Source of the DNA: Sphingosinicella soli | GTDB lineage: Bacteria; Pseudomonadota; Alphaproteobacteria; Sphingomonadales; Sphingomonadaceae | Direction of reading: 5' to 3' | NCBI RefSeq assembly: GCF_014199685.1 | Contig: NZ_JACHNZ010000016.1 | Location: 1-64,000 of the forward strand | DNA length: 64,000 nt | Shown here: piece by piece, positions 26,067 to 34,932 of the stretch | Layout: every line of letters starts with the position of its first letter | Numbering within the stretch: the stretch's first letter is position 1 | Made by a program: the position numbers and the translations under genes | Notes under the pieces: generated by a model | What the model saw: the letters and a program-made list of their open reading frames with translations, nothing else | The model's database searches: none | What the model was told of the DNA's origin: nothing

Positions 26067-26240
26067 CTACGAACTCTCCTTCACATTGTTCTCGATCTTG
26101 CCCCACATGTTGGTGAGGCCATTGCCGAAAGAATTGAATCCCGAGATCGCGCCGACCGCGATCAGCGCCGCGATCAGACCATACTCGATCGCCGTCGCGC
26201 CTTCGCAGTCGCAAACCAGCTTGCGGATGAATTGGGGCAT
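26067..26240 (-). CDS. Flp-family type IVb pilin, cysteine-containing leader
   Basis: A 57-residue prepilin read from ATG 26240: leader MPQFIRKLVCDCEG, predicted cut after Gly14, then ATAIEYGLIAALIAVGAISG with Glu at +5, and a tail ending NNVKESS. The two cysteines (Cys10, Cys12) just before the cleavage site replace the usual charged residues and would be lost on maturation. It is distinct in the tail from the neighbouring pilin, so the pair may be major and minor subunits. Confidence 0.9.
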   Translation of the reverse strand: MPQFIRKLVCDCEGATAIEYGLIAALIAVGAISGFNSFGNGLTNMWGKIENNVKESS

Positions 26241-26359
26241 CGGCCGCTACCTTACAGTTCAAACACGGATCAAAGGGCTTGCAATGTCCCTTCTCCTCCG
26301 TTTTAGCCCTCAGGCGTTAACAAACTCACACAAGCCGGACTAAGCGCGGGGTTAACCAA

Positions 26360-26767
26360 ATGAATCCATTGCCGGTCCGCATGGTGGTCGCCGCCGCGCT
26401 CATCGATCCCGACGGCCGCATATTGCTCGCGGAGCGCCCGGCGGGAAAGCATCTTGCGGGAACCTGGGAATTCCCCGGCGGCAAGGTGGAACCGGGCGAA
26501 ACGCCCGAAGCCGCATTGATCCGGGAACTGCGCGAGGAACTCGGCATCGAGACGGAAGCATCGTGCCTGGCCCCGGCGACCTTCGCCAGCCACGGCTACG
26601 ACCACTTCCACCTGGTGCTGATGCTCTATGTCTGCCGCAAGTGGCAGGGCACGCCGCACGGCCACGACGGCCAGCGCCTGCGCTGGGAGCGCGTGAACGA
26701 CCTGTTCGCGATCGACATGCCGCCCGCCGACCGGCCGCTGATCGGCACGCTCGCCGCGCTTATTTAA
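26360..26767 (+). CDS. mutT: MutT-type Nudix hydrolase
   Basis: A 135-residue Nudix enzyme. The Nudix box starts GGKVEPGETPEAALIRELRE and continues ELGI, with all consensus residues. The start GRILLAERPAGKHLAGTWEFPGGK is typical of MutT, which removes 8-oxo-dGTP from the nucleotide pool. The length fits. Its last 8 bp overlap the end of the convergent methyltransferase gene. Confidence 0.9.
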   Translation: MNPLPVRMVVAAALIDPDGRILLAERPAGKHLAGTWEFPGGKVEPGETPEAALIRELREELGIETEASCLAPATFASHGYDHFHLVLMLYVCRKWQGTPHGHDGQRLRWERVNDLFAIDMPPADRPLIGTLAALI

Positions 26768-27551
26768 GCGGCGGCGCGCGCCCCGTCATGGTGACGATTT
26801 CGAGCTGGACGGGATGCCTTCCGTCCGCCTCAGCAGCAGCTTCCGCCGCAGCATGAAACGCCGCAGCGTCGGCGCGCGAAAGCGGCGCGCGGCTGCGCGC
26901 GTGAAGCACGTTGCTCTCGCCCATGCCGCGAAGGTCCGCCAGCATCGCCGCCGCGCCCGGATAGCGCACGGTCCGCGCATGCACGTCGACCACGGGCTCG
27001 ACGAAACCCGCGCGCTGCAACAGTCCCGGCGCCTCGCGCGGATCGACCATCGGCAGAAAACGGGGCGAAGCACCGTCGCGGCGCGCCGTTTCGGCCGCGA
27101 GCAGGCGCGCGCGCAGGTCCGCAAGCGATGCCCCGCCGACGAACGCGGCGAGGAACACGCCGCCCGGCTTCAGCACCTGCCGGATCTGCACGAGCGCGCC
27201 GGGCAGATCGTTGACGCTGTGCAGACTGGCCGCCGACAGCACGGCATCGAAGCAGCCGCGCCCGAACGGCAGGCGGTCCTCGTCGCACATCACCCCCGCC
27301 GCCGCCTTCGCGAATCGAAAGCCCGGATCGGTCGCGACCGTCTCGCTTTCGGGCAGCAGCGCGGCGAGGCGCCCGTCGTGGGCCCCGAGATCGAGAACGC
27401 GCGCGGGCGGCGGGCCGAGCCCCGCGAGCCGCTCAACGAGATCGGCCGTCAGCGCATCCTTCAGAAACGCATAGTGCCCGAAGTCGCCGGCGGCGCGGTC
27501 GCGGGCGCGGCGGCGGGCGGCGCGGTCGAACGGTTCGATCAGGTCTGACAT
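26760..27551 (-). CDS. Class I SAM-dependent methyltransferase, BioC/NDUFAF5-like
   Basis: A 263-residue enzyme with SAM motif I VLDLGAHDGRLAALL, an acidic motif II, and AVLSAASLHSVNDLPG, where SLHxxND matches the BioC/NDUFAF5 group. The N-terminus IEPFDRAARRRARDRAAG also fits the NDUFAF5 type, which hydroxylates an arginine of respiratory complex I rather than methylating; position beside comF and grxC is common in alphaproteobacteria. Either role is possible. It is divergent from comF, with starts almost touching. Confidence 0.75.
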   Translation of the reverse strand: MSDLIEPFDRAARRRARDRAAGDFGHYAFLKDALTADLVERLAGLGPPPARVLDLGAHDGRLAALLPESETVATDPGFRFAKAAAGVMCDEDRLPFGRGCFDAVLSAASLHSVNDLPGALVQIRQVLKPGGVFLAAFVGGASLADLRARLLAAETARRDGASPRFLPMVDPREAPGLLQRAGFVEPVVDVHARTVRYPGAAAMLADLRGMGESNVLHARSRAPLSRADAAAFHAAAEAAAEADGRHPVQLEIVTMTGRAPPLK

Positions 27552-27588
27552 GCGCGTCCTCTCTTGTCGGAGGGAGGCTGCAAGCGCA

Positions 27589-28374
27589 ATGCTGGGGTGC
27601 TACGACACGCAAATGGAGATGCCGGTCTTCCAGCTTCTGAAACGCTCGGGCGCGGGGTTCCTCGACCTTCTGCTGCCGCCGCGCTGCCCGTCGTGCAAAG
27701 CGATCGTGGCGCGCGACGGCAGTTTCTGCGCGCCGTGCTGGTCGCGCCTTCACTTCGTCACGGCGCCGATGTGCGCCTGCTGCGGCCTGCCGTTTCCCTA
27801 CAGCGCCGGGGATGGCGCGCTCTGCGGCGCATGCGCGCAGACGCCGCCGCCTTTCGACCGCGCCCGCGCGGCGCTCGTCTACAACGGCGCCAGCGCCGGG
27901 CTCGTTCTCGCGCTCAAGCACGGCGATCGTACGGGGCTTGCGCGTATTATGGCGGGCATGATGGCGCGCGCCGCCGCGCCGATGCTCGCCGAGCGGCCGC
28001 TTCTCGTTCCCGTGCCTCTGCACGCGGCCCGCCTGCGCACGCGGCGCTTCAATCAGGCGGCGCTTCTGGCGGCAAGGATCGCCCGGCGCGCGGACCTGCC
28101 CGTCCTCGCCGCCGCGCTCGCCCGCGTTCGCGATACGCCGATCAGCCGCAGCATGTCGCGGCGGCAGCGCGCGGAAAATGTGCGCGGCGCCATTCGCGTT
28201 CGGCCCGGCGCGGCCGCGCGCATCAGGGGCGCGCATGTCCTGCTGGTGGACGACGTGATGACGACGGGAGCGACCGCAGAGGCCTGTGCCCGCGCGCTTC
28301 GCCGCGCCGGAGCGAAACGCATAGATATTGTAACTTTCGCCCGCGTCACCCATGATACGGTCGAACAGGGCTGA
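27589..28374 (+). CDS. comF: ComF-family phosphoribosyltransferase-like protein
   Basis: About 261 residues from ATG 27589, chosen because GGAGGGAGG lies upstream; the frame is open 13 codons further to an ATG overlapping the divergent gene. The N-terminal zinc-ribbon has four CxxC pairs (CPSC, CAPC, CACC, CGAC). The phosphoribosyltransferase motif is VLLVDDVMTTGATAEACARA near the C-terminus. ComF takes part in uptake of single-stranded DNA with PriA in competent species. Confidence 0.9.
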   Translation: MLGCYDTQMEMPVFQLLKRSGAGFLDLLLPPRCPSCKAIVARDGSFCAPCWSRLHFVTAPMCACCGLPFPYSAGDGALCGACAQTPPPFDRARAALVYNGASAGLVLALKHGDRTGLARIMAGMMARAAAPMLAERPLLVPVPLHAARLRTRRFNQAALLAARIARRADLPVLAAALARVRDTPISRSMSRRQRAENVRGAIRVRPGAAARIRGAHVLLVDDVMTTGATAEACARALRRAGAKRIDIVTFARVTHDTVEQG

Positions 28375-28395
28375 AAAGAGCCAAAGGGACTGCTG

Positions 28396-28659
28396 TTGCC
28401 TAAGATTGAAATCTACACGAAATTCCTCTGCCCGTACTGCACGCGCGCGAAATCGCTGCTGAAATCGAAGGGCGCGAACTTCGAGGAGATCGACATCACC
28501 CTGTGCGGAAGCCGCCGTTCGGAAATGATCCAGCGCGCGCACGGCCGCACCACGGTGCCGCAGATCTTCATCGGCGGGCAGCACATCGGCGGTTCGGACG
28601 ATCTCGTCTCGCTCGATATGGATGGCAAGCTCGATCCGCTACTGGCGCAATCTCTCTGA
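28396..28659 (+). CDS. grxC: Glutaredoxin 3
   Basis: An 87-residue glutaredoxin with active site CPYC (Cys12, Cys15) and the glutathione-binding TTVPQIFIGGQHIGGSDDL. The start is TTG at 28396. It reduces disulfides using glutathione. It follows comF by 21 bp and is followed closely by a nitrilase-family amidase gene, a conserved alphaproteobacterial order. Confidence 0.95.
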   Translation: MPKIEIYTKFLCPYCTRAKSLLKSKGANFEEIDITLCGSRRSEMIQRAHGRTTVPQIFIGGQHIGGSDDLVSLDMDGKLDPLLAQSL

Positions 28660-28678
28660 ACGCCCCATATCCGGTGCC

Positions 28679-29503
28679 ATGACAATACGCATCGCCATCG
28701 CCCAGATGACATCCGGCACGGCCCCGGCGGCCAATGCCGCCGTGCTCGCGGACCATGTCGCCGCCGCTGCGGCGGACGGCGCGGCCATGCTGTTCACGCC
28801 CGAGATGTCGGGGATGCTCGACCGCAACACCGCGCGCCTGTTCGCAAACGCCCGCAGCGAGGACGAGGATGTCGCGCTCGCCGCCGTGCGTAAAGCCGCA
28901 CGGGAAGCGGGCATCTGGGTGGCGCTCGGGTCGCTCGCACTTCGCGACGCGCGCTATCCCGATCGCCTCGTCAACCGCAGCCTGGTGATCGACGACACGG
29001 GCGAAATCCGCGCGCGCTACGACAAGATGCACCTTTTCGACGTCGAGGCGGCGCCGGGCGAATATTACCGCGAATCCGCGAGCTTCGTTGCGGGCGTAGG
29101 CGTCTCGCTTGCCGAAACGCCCGTAGGCACGCTCGGCCTCGCGATCTGCTACGACGTGCGCTTCCCGCGCCTGTTCGATGCGCTGAGCGGCGCGGGCGCC
29201 GTGGTCATCGCCCTGCCCGCCGCGTTCACCCGTCCCACCGGCCGCGCGCACTGGCACACGCTGCTGCGCGCCCGCGCCATCGAAACGGCCTCCTTCGTGA
29301 TCGCCGCCGCGCAGACCGGGGAGCACGAGGACGGCAGGTCTACTTACGGCCACTCGCTGGTGATCGATCCGTGGGGCGACATCCTGCTGGATGCGGACGA
29401 AGCCCCGGGGCTTCATTTCGCGGAGATCGACCTTTCGCGCGCCGAGGACGTGCGCAGGCGCATCCCCGTGCTTCAGCACCGCCGGGACATCGCCGCGCCG
29501 TGA
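28679..29503 (+). CDS. Nitrilase-family carbon-nitrogen hydrolase (deaminated-glutathione amidase type)
   Basis: A 274-residue enzyme from ATG 28679. The catalytic triad is Glu42 (FTPEMSG), Lys116 (YDKMHLFD) and Cys157 (GLAICYDVRFP). The DKMHLFDV motif is typical of the Nit1/NitA group, which repairs deaminated glutathione; the neighbouring glutaredoxin gene is in keeping with that. Cytoplasmic, full length. Its stop overlaps the GTG start of the next gene. Confidence 0.88.
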   Translation: MTIRIAIAQMTSGTAPAANAAVLADHVAAAAADGAAMLFTPEMSGMLDRNTARLFANARSEDEDVALAAVRKAAREAGIWVALGSLALRDARYPDRLVNRSLVIDDTGEIRARYDKMHLFDVEAAPGEYYRESASFVAGVGVSLAETPVGTLGLAICYDVRFPRLFDALSGAGAVVIALPAAFTRPTGRAHWHTLLRARAIETASFVIAAAQTGEHEDGRSTYGHSLVIDPWGDILLDADEAPGLHFAEIDLSRAEDVRRRIPVLQHRRDIAAP

Positions 29504-29952
29504 TCGTCTTCGACCTGAAATGCGCCAACGCCCACGTGTTCGAAACATGGTTCGGCTCTTCGAGCGACTATGAAACGCAGCGGGAGCGCGGCCTGCTTTC
29601 ATGCCCGCTGTGCGGCAATGCCGAGATCGCCAAGGCAGTGATGGCGCCCGCCGTTCCCGCCAAGGGCAACACGCGCGCGGATACGCGCCCTGTCCCCGTG
29701 GCAGGCGGCGAGGACGCGCGGATCAAGCAGATGCTGGGCGCGCTCGCCGAGATGCAGAAGAGCATGATCGAAAGCAGCGAGTACGTCGGCACCCGCTTCG
29801 CCGAAGAGGCCCGCGCGATCCATTACGGCGAAACCGATGCCCGCGGCATTTACGGCGAGACCACCGCCGACGAGGCCGTGCAGCTCCGCGACGAGGGCAT
29901 AGAAGCCATGCCGCTGCTGTTTCCGGTACGCACCGGCCGCACCGACGCTTGA
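29500..29952 (+). CDS. DUF1178-family protein
   Basis: A 150-residue protein of unknown function. The start is GTG at 29500, overlapping the previous stop. It opens with a zinc-ribbon-like block (VFDLKCANAHVFETWFGSS, then CPLCG), followed by a variable linker and a conserved helical part (FAEEARAIHYGETDARGIYG, EGIEAMPLLFP). Many alphaproteobacteria have it after the nitrilase-family gene. I can give no function. Confidence 0.85.
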   Translation: MIVFDLKCANAHVFETWFGSSSDYETQRERGLLSCPLCGNAEIAKAVMAPAVPAKGNTRADTRPVPVAGGEDARIKQMLGALAEMQKSMIESSEYVGTRFAEEARAIHYGETDARGIYGETTADEAVQLRDEGIEAMPLLFPVRTGRTDA

Positions 29953-29988
29953 TATTTTCGCACGCTGCCGCCACTGATGCAGCCGCGT

Positions 29989-30065
29989 GCCCCCGTAGCT
30001 CAGCAGGATAGAGCGACGGTTTCCTAAACCGCAGGCCGGAGGTTCGAATCCTCTCGGGGGCACCA
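29989..30065 (+). tRNA. tRNA-Arg (anticodon CCU)
   Basis: A 77-nt cloverleaf with the 3' CCA encoded. Acceptor arms GCCCCCG and CGGGGGC, D arm GCTCAGCAGGATAGAGC, anticodon loop TTCCTAA and T arm GGAGGTTCGAATCCTCT. The outermost pair of the anticodon stem is A-C rather than A-T. A T-run follows directly after CCA. It reads AGG codons. Confidence 0.95.
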
Positions 30066-30191
30066 TTTTTCTGCTTCCCTCGACATAAGCGGGCGTTGCG
30101 GATTCCGTCGATGGGGATTGACAATTTTCTGTTTGGGATGACTTTATCCCGATCAGGAGATCAATGTCGGATATCCATCGGGGGCTAAGCT

Positions 30192-32159
30192 ATGGTTCGG
30201 AAATGTCTGAAACTCGTCATTGCCTTCATGGCAGTCGCAACGCATGCCGTTGCCGCCCCGCCTCCGGAAACGCGGCCTGCCGTCGCCGCGACAGCCGCAC
30301 CCACGGCGCCGGAAAACAGCACCCTTACCAAAACCGACGTCGATGCCTGGCTCGACGGCCTCATGCCCTACGCGCTTTCGCGCGGCGCGATTGCGGGCGC
30401 GGTCGTTGTCGTCGTGAAGGACGGCGCGGTGCTGACGCAGCGCGGCTTCGGCTATTCGGATGTCGAGAAGCGCACGCCGGTCGATCCTGAAAAGACGCTG
30501 TTCCGCCCCGGTTCGGTGTCGAAGCTGTTCACATGGACGGCGGTGATGCAACTCGTGCAGGAGGGCAAGCTCGACCTCGATACGGACGTGAACACCTACC
30601 TCGATTTCAAGATCCCGCCGCGCGAGGGCAAGCCGATCACGCTGCGCAACATCATGACGCACACCACCGGCTTTGAGGAAGCCGTCCGCCGCCTGATTGC
30701 GGACGACGTGGAAAAACCCGAACCGCTCGGCACCGTGCTGAAGCGCTGGACGCCCGAGCGCATCTTCGCGCCGGGGACGACGCCGGCCTATTCGAACTAT
30801 GCGACCGGGCTTGCCGGCTACATCGTCGAGCGCGTTTCCGGCGTGCCGTTCGACGACTATATCGAGCAGCGCATCTTCGCGCCGCTCGGCATGAAATATT
30901 CCACGTTCCGCCAGCCGCTTCCGGCCGAACTCAAGCCGCTGATGTCGCAAAGCTACCGGACGGCTTCGGGCGAAGCGATGCCCTTCGAGGTGGTGGACGC
31001 GCCGCCCGCAGGCAGCCTTTCGACAAGCGGTGCGGACATCGCGAAATTCATGACCGCGCACCTTGCAAACGGCGGGCCGCTGCTCTCGCCGGAAACCGCG
31101 AAGACGATGCACACCACGTTCCTCGACATGATCCCGCCGCTCAACCGCATGGCGCTCGGGTTCTACGAGCAGAACCAGAACGGCTATCGCATCATCGGCC
31201 ATAGCGGCGGCACGCAGCGCTTCTTCACCTATCTCTGGCTGCTGATCGACGAAAACGTCGGCGTGTATATCTCGCTCAACAGCGTCGGGAAGGACGGCGC
31301 ACCGAGCGCAATTCACAATGCGCTCATCACCGGCTTCATGGACCGCTATTTCCCCGGCACGCCGCAAGACGGAACGGTGGATGCGAAGACCGCCGCCGCC
31401 CATGCCCGCATGATGGCGGGGAACTATATCGCCAGCCGCCGCTCCGACTCCACCTTCCTGCGGACGGGCGCATTCGCCGGCCAGATGAAAGTGACGGTGG
31501 ATGCGGACGGCGGAATGCTGGTCCCGAACCTCAGGACGCCGGGCGGCGAACCGCGCGCATGGAAGCAGATCGCGCCCTTCGTGTGGCGCGAGGTCGGCGG
31601 CAAGCAGCGGCTGGCGGCAAAGGTCGTGGACGGCAAGGTCCAGCGCTTCAGCATCGATGCCGGGTCGGCGGCGGTGGTCTTCGAGCCCGTCCCCTGGCAC
31701 GCGAACACAGCCTGGCTCAACCCGGCCATGCTGCTTGCCGCGGTCGTGCTGCTGCTGACGGCGCTGTCATGGCCCGCCGGTGCCATCGCCCGGCGCGTTT
31801 ACGGCGCTCCCCTTGCGCTCACCGGCCGGGCGCGGCTGCGCTACCACGTGGTGCGCGGCGCTGCGGCGCTCGCGCTCCTCGTCTGCGCCGGCTGGCTCTT
31901 CGTCTTCAGCGCAATGATGCAGCAGGGCTTGAGCGCAATAAACGGCAAATACGACGGACTGGTCGTGGCCCTGCAGACAGGGGCCATGATCGGCTTCTTC
32001 GGCCTGCTCGGCGTCGCGCTCTGGAACGCCTGGAGCGTCTGGACGGGCGGGCGTGGATGGGGTTCGCGGGTCTGGAGCGTGCTGCTCGTTCTGGCCGCCG
32101 TCATTGTGCTCTGGGCGGCCGCCACGTTCGGCATGCTCGGCTACGGCCTCAACTACTGA
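30192..32159 (+). CDS. Exported class-C-type serine hydrolase with C-terminal membrane domain
   Basis: A 655-residue protein: signal peptide, then a beta-lactamase/D-aminopeptidase-like domain (about 50-400) with nucleophile motif Ser108-Val-Ser-Lys111 (PGSVSKLFTW), Tyr200-Ser-Asn202 and IIGHSGGTQRFF. The last 150 residues hold four predicted membrane helices (for example AMLLAAVVLLLTALSW and VWSVLLVLAAVIVLWAAATF). It is related to the 492-residue hydrolase at 34.9 kb (shared TLFRPGSVSKLFTW and NTYLDFKIP). It likely cleaves a D-peptide, amide or ester in the periplasm; the substrate is unknown. Confidence 0.88.
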   Translation: MVRKCLKLVIAFMAVATHAVAAPPPETRPAVAATAAPTAPENSTLTKTDVDAWLDGLMPYALSRGAIAGAVVVVVKDGAVLTQRGFGYSDVEKRTPVDPEKTLFRPGSVSKLFTWTAVMQLVQEGKLDLDTDVNTYLDFKIPPREGKPITLRNIMTHTTGFEEAVRRLIADDVEKPEPLGTVLKRWTPERIFAPGTTPAYSNYATGLAGYIVERVSGVPFDDYIEQRIFAPLGMKYSTFRQPLPAELKPLMSQSYRTASGEAMPFEVVDAPPAGSLSTSGADIAKFMTAHLANGGPLLSPETAKTMHTTFLDMIPPLNRMALGFYEQNQNGYRIIGHSGGTQRFFTYLWLLIDENVGVYISLNSVGKDGAPSAIHNALITGFMDRYFPGTPQDGTVDAKTAAAHARMMAGNYIASRRSDSTFLRTGAFAGQMKVTVDADGGMLVPNLRTPGGEPRAWKQIAPFVWREVGGKQRLAAKVVDGKVQRFSIDAGSAAVVFEPVPWHANTAWLNPAMLLAAVVLLLTALSWPAGAIARRVYGAPLALTGRARLRYHVVRGAAALALLVCAGWLFVFSAMMQQGLSAINGKYDGLVVALQTGAMIGFFGLLGVALWNAWSVWTGGRGWGSRVWSVLLVLAAVIVLWAAATFGMLGYGLNY

Positions 32160-32172
32160 CCGGCGGGCGAAC

Positions 32173-32196
32173 GGGGCCGCTGCAAACAGCGGCCCC
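32173..32196 (+). terminator. Intergenic hairpin terminator between convergent genes
   Basis: A perfect 10-bp stem GGGGCCGCTG / CAGCGGCCCC with a CAAA loop, followed by TTAT, 13 bp after the serine hydrolase stop and before the convergent deacylase end. Confidence 0.65.
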
Positions 32197-32202
32197 TTAT
32201 GA

Positions 32203-33680
32203 TCAGCGACCCTTTCCGGTGCCGAGGATCGCCTCTCCGGGGAAAAGCTTCGTCCCCAGCTTGCCGCCGTCGACGACCGGCTTGCCGTTCACCAGAACGT
32301 AGCGGATGCCCACCGAGGCCTGCATCGGCTTTTCGAACGTCGCGGCGTCGATGACGACGGCGGGATCGAACAGCGTCAGGTCCGCGTCGGCGCCCACGGA
32401 CACGCGGCCTTTTTTCGCCATCTGCGGTGAAATGCCTTCCAGCCGCTGGGCAGGCATGATCGTCATCTTGCGCAGCGCGGTCATCAGATCGAGCGCGCCG
32501 CGCTCGCGGACATAACGGCCGAGCACGCGTGCGAACGCGCCCGCGCCGCGCGGATGCTCGCCCGACGTGCGCCACGGCATGCCGTCCGATGCGATCGAGA
32601 TCGCCGGTTCGGCGATCACCTGATCGACAACGTCTTCGGGGATCATGTGGACGACGACCGCCGCGCCCGGCTGCTCGCGCCGGTAACGCTCGAACGTCTC
32701 CTGCGTCAGCCGCTCGCCCGTGGCGGGCCATTGCAGATCGCCGTAGCTGATGCCCGAGCGTTCCTGCCAGCCGTCGCGGAAGAATTCCGATCCGATCGCC
32801 GTGCTGCCCGCCGTGTAGGGATAGGCTTCCGAGGTGATGTCGAGGCCCCGCGCCTGCGCGCGCTTCACCATGTCGATGAGGACCGGCGTATCCTTGAGCC
32901 CGGTGGAATGGAGATGCACGAGCTGCAGCGGCGCGCCGGTGACGGCGGCGTTCGCGATCACCTCCTGCGCCACCGCGATCGGTACGCCGGGCGCAGGATC
33001 AAGTGGCCGGCTGCGGACGTGCACGAAAACCGGCGCGCGCGTCTCCGCCGCGGCCTTGAAGATGTCGTAGATTTCGCTGCGTCCCGCCCCCGGCGTGTAT
33101 TCGATGCCGAGCCCGTAGCCGAGCGCGCCTGCCGCGACCTCTGATCGAGCGCGGCGACGATCGCCTTCTGCTGCTCGGGTGTCGCGGAGGCCGTGTAGGC
33201 CTTGCGGTCCGCCACGGTCTCGCCGTTCGCGGCGCCGTGGCCCTTGCACGGCGCGCCGGCGATCACTTCCATGCGCGCGCACTGGTGCGAGGCGGTCGCA
33301 CCGAAATTGATGAGCGCGCGGCCCTTCAGCGCGCCGACGAACGCCTGCACCGGCATTGCGCCGCCTTCCGCGTCGATCGCGGTCGTGACGCCGTCGAGCA
33401 CCTGGAACTGCTGGCCCTTGTCGTGCTGTCCGTGCGCATGGAGATCGACGAAGCCCGGCGCCACGACGAGACCCCGCGCATCGATGTTGCGCTTGCCTTT
33501 CAGCGCTGCGGTGGAGATTTCGGCAATGCGGTTGCCGCTGATCCCGACGTTCGCGACCTCGTCGCGCCCGCTTGCCGGGTCCATCACGCGCCCGCCGGAA
33601 ATCACGATATCATAGGTTTGCGCGAGCGTCGGCGATGCCAGCGCGGCAAGCGCGGTCGCCAGATAAAGCACGGTTTTCAT
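32203..33680 (-). pseudogene. N-acyl-D-amino-acid deacylase-type amidohydrolase, frameshifted
   Basis: Two frames together cover one exported amidohydrolase: 33680 to about 33140 (signal peptide, DIVISGGRVMDPASGRDEVA, VAPGFVDLHAHG) and about 33150 to 32203 (ALGYGLGIEYTPGAGRSEIY, SEAYPYTAGST, VVVHMIPEDVV, SVGADADLTLFDP). The break is at AIVAALDQ | EVAAGALGYG: one missing G near 33141 explains it, since inserting a base gives DQEVAAGALG across the junction. Such enzymes release D-amino acids from N-acylated forms. With this sequence the product would be truncated; a sequencing error is possible. Confidence 0.85.
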
Positions 33681-33691
33681 TTATACCCTCC

Positions 33692-34696
33692 TCAGTTCGC
33701 GAACAGGAAATAGTCGCGCACGGTCCGCGCGATTTCGGCGATGGCGCGTTCGCGGTCCGCAGTCGGCGCGGCGCTCTCTTTCACATAGGCGGCGATCACG
33801 ACACCCGTGCCGTCGGGCAGACTGACCATGCCCACGTCGTTCACCGTGCCGCCGATCGTGCCTGTCTTGCGCGCGATGGTCGTACCCGGCGGCATCCGGC
33901 CCGGCAGACGCGCCATGCCCGTGCGGCAGCGCTCCATGATCGCGGTGAACGCCTTGGTGCTTTCGGCCGAGAGCGCCTTGCCGGCGAACATGCGCGTGAG
34001 CAGCGCCGCCATCGCCGCCGGACTGGACGTATCCCTGGGGTCTGCGTCGAACGCCGCGTCGGGCCGGCTTCCCTTCGTGAGGAGCGCCGGATCCGCCTTC
34101 GCCGCCGTTTCGAACGCTTCGGTCAGCGGGCCTTCGCCGAGACGGTAGAAATCCCGCAGCAGCCGGTTCGTATCCCGGTCCAGCCGCATGGCGCTGACGC
34201 CCTGCGCGCGCACCCAGGCGGTCACCGCTGCCGGTCCACCCGCCGCTTTCATCAGCACGTCGGTCGCCGTGTTGTCGCTTTGCGTGAGCATCACCTCGAG
34301 CAGATTATGGACGGAAAGGCTGACGCCGGGGTGGATGAAACGGTCGGCGATCACTTCGGAAGGCGACATCATGTCCTGCGGCACGTCGAGCATCTGGTCG
34401 AGGCGGAGCTGCCCCTTGTCGACCATGTCGAAGATCTTGCCCGCGAGCGGCACCTTGAAGGTGCTTGCCATCGGAAACGCCGCGTCCGCGTTCAGAAGGA
34501 TGCGGGGGCCCTTGCCGTCCAGCCGCCAGGCCGCGATGCCGACAACGCCGCCCGCACCGGCCGCGAGCCGCGCCACTTCCGTGTCCACAACCTTCGTCGC
34601 CGCAGGGACGGCGGCGGCGGCAGCGACGGCGGGCTGCCCTGCCAGAGCCGCAATAGCCAATGGCAAACAGAGCCAGCGCATGGCGTTCCGTTTCAT
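33692..34696 (-). CDS. Class-A-like beta-lactamase-fold serine hydrolase with enlarged omega loop
   Basis: A 334-residue exported protein from ATG 34696 (signal peptide to about residue 28). Class A landmarks: Ser78-Thr-Phe-Lys81, Ser140-Asp-Asn142, Lys277-Thr-Gly-Thr280, and RDTSSPAAMAALL as in TEM-type enzymes. After RLDR (171-174) there is no ExxLN, and about 40 extra residues precede RDTSSP, so the deacylating glutamate is missing or displaced. It may be a peptidase or slow hydrolase rather than an efficient beta-lactamase. It lies 11 bp upstream of the deacylase gene, in one operon. Confidence 0.85.
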   Translation of the reverse strand: MKRNAMRWLCLPLAIAALAGQPAVAAAAAVPAATKVVDTEVARLAAGAGGVVGIAAWRLDGKGPRILLNADAAFPMASTFKVPLAGKIFDMVDKGQLRLDQMLDVPQDMMSPSEVIADRFIHPGVSLSVHNLLEVMLTQSDNTATDVLMKAAGGPAAVTAWVRAQGVSAMRLDRDTNRLLRDFYRLGEGPLTEAFETAAKADPALLTKGSRPDAAFDADPRDTSSPAAMAALLTRMFAGKALSAESTKAFTAIMERCRTGMARLPGRMPPGTTIARKTGTIGGTVNDVGMVSLPDGTGVVIAAYVKESAAPTADRERAIAEIARTVRDYFLFAN

Positions 34697-34932
34697 GATC
34701 TCTCTCCCGTTTTTGAAATCCCGACGCCGGGCGTGTCGCGCGGCGAATTTCCATATGGGACAATGCTGGTAAATTTCATCAAAAGCAATATCGGATATGG
34801 AGCAACACAACATATTGAAATAATTATGTTATTTTTGTTTCACGAAAAAGCATGTGTAGATTTTCACAATCCCAATTTGAAAATAGCGTCCTGATATGTC
34901 AAAAGCGCCGGATATAAAAAGGGAGAGCCGAG
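34697..34932. promoter_or_regulatory. AT-rich divergent promoter region between two serine hydrolase genes
   Basis: This 236-bp gap is far richer in A and T than its surroundings (about 34780-34870) and lies between divergent starts. ATTTTCACA (34860-34868) followed by GAAAATAGCG (34879) recurs loosely before the TonB-dependent receptor gene (36477 and 36490). I cannot assign a specific regulator. Confidence 0.4.
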
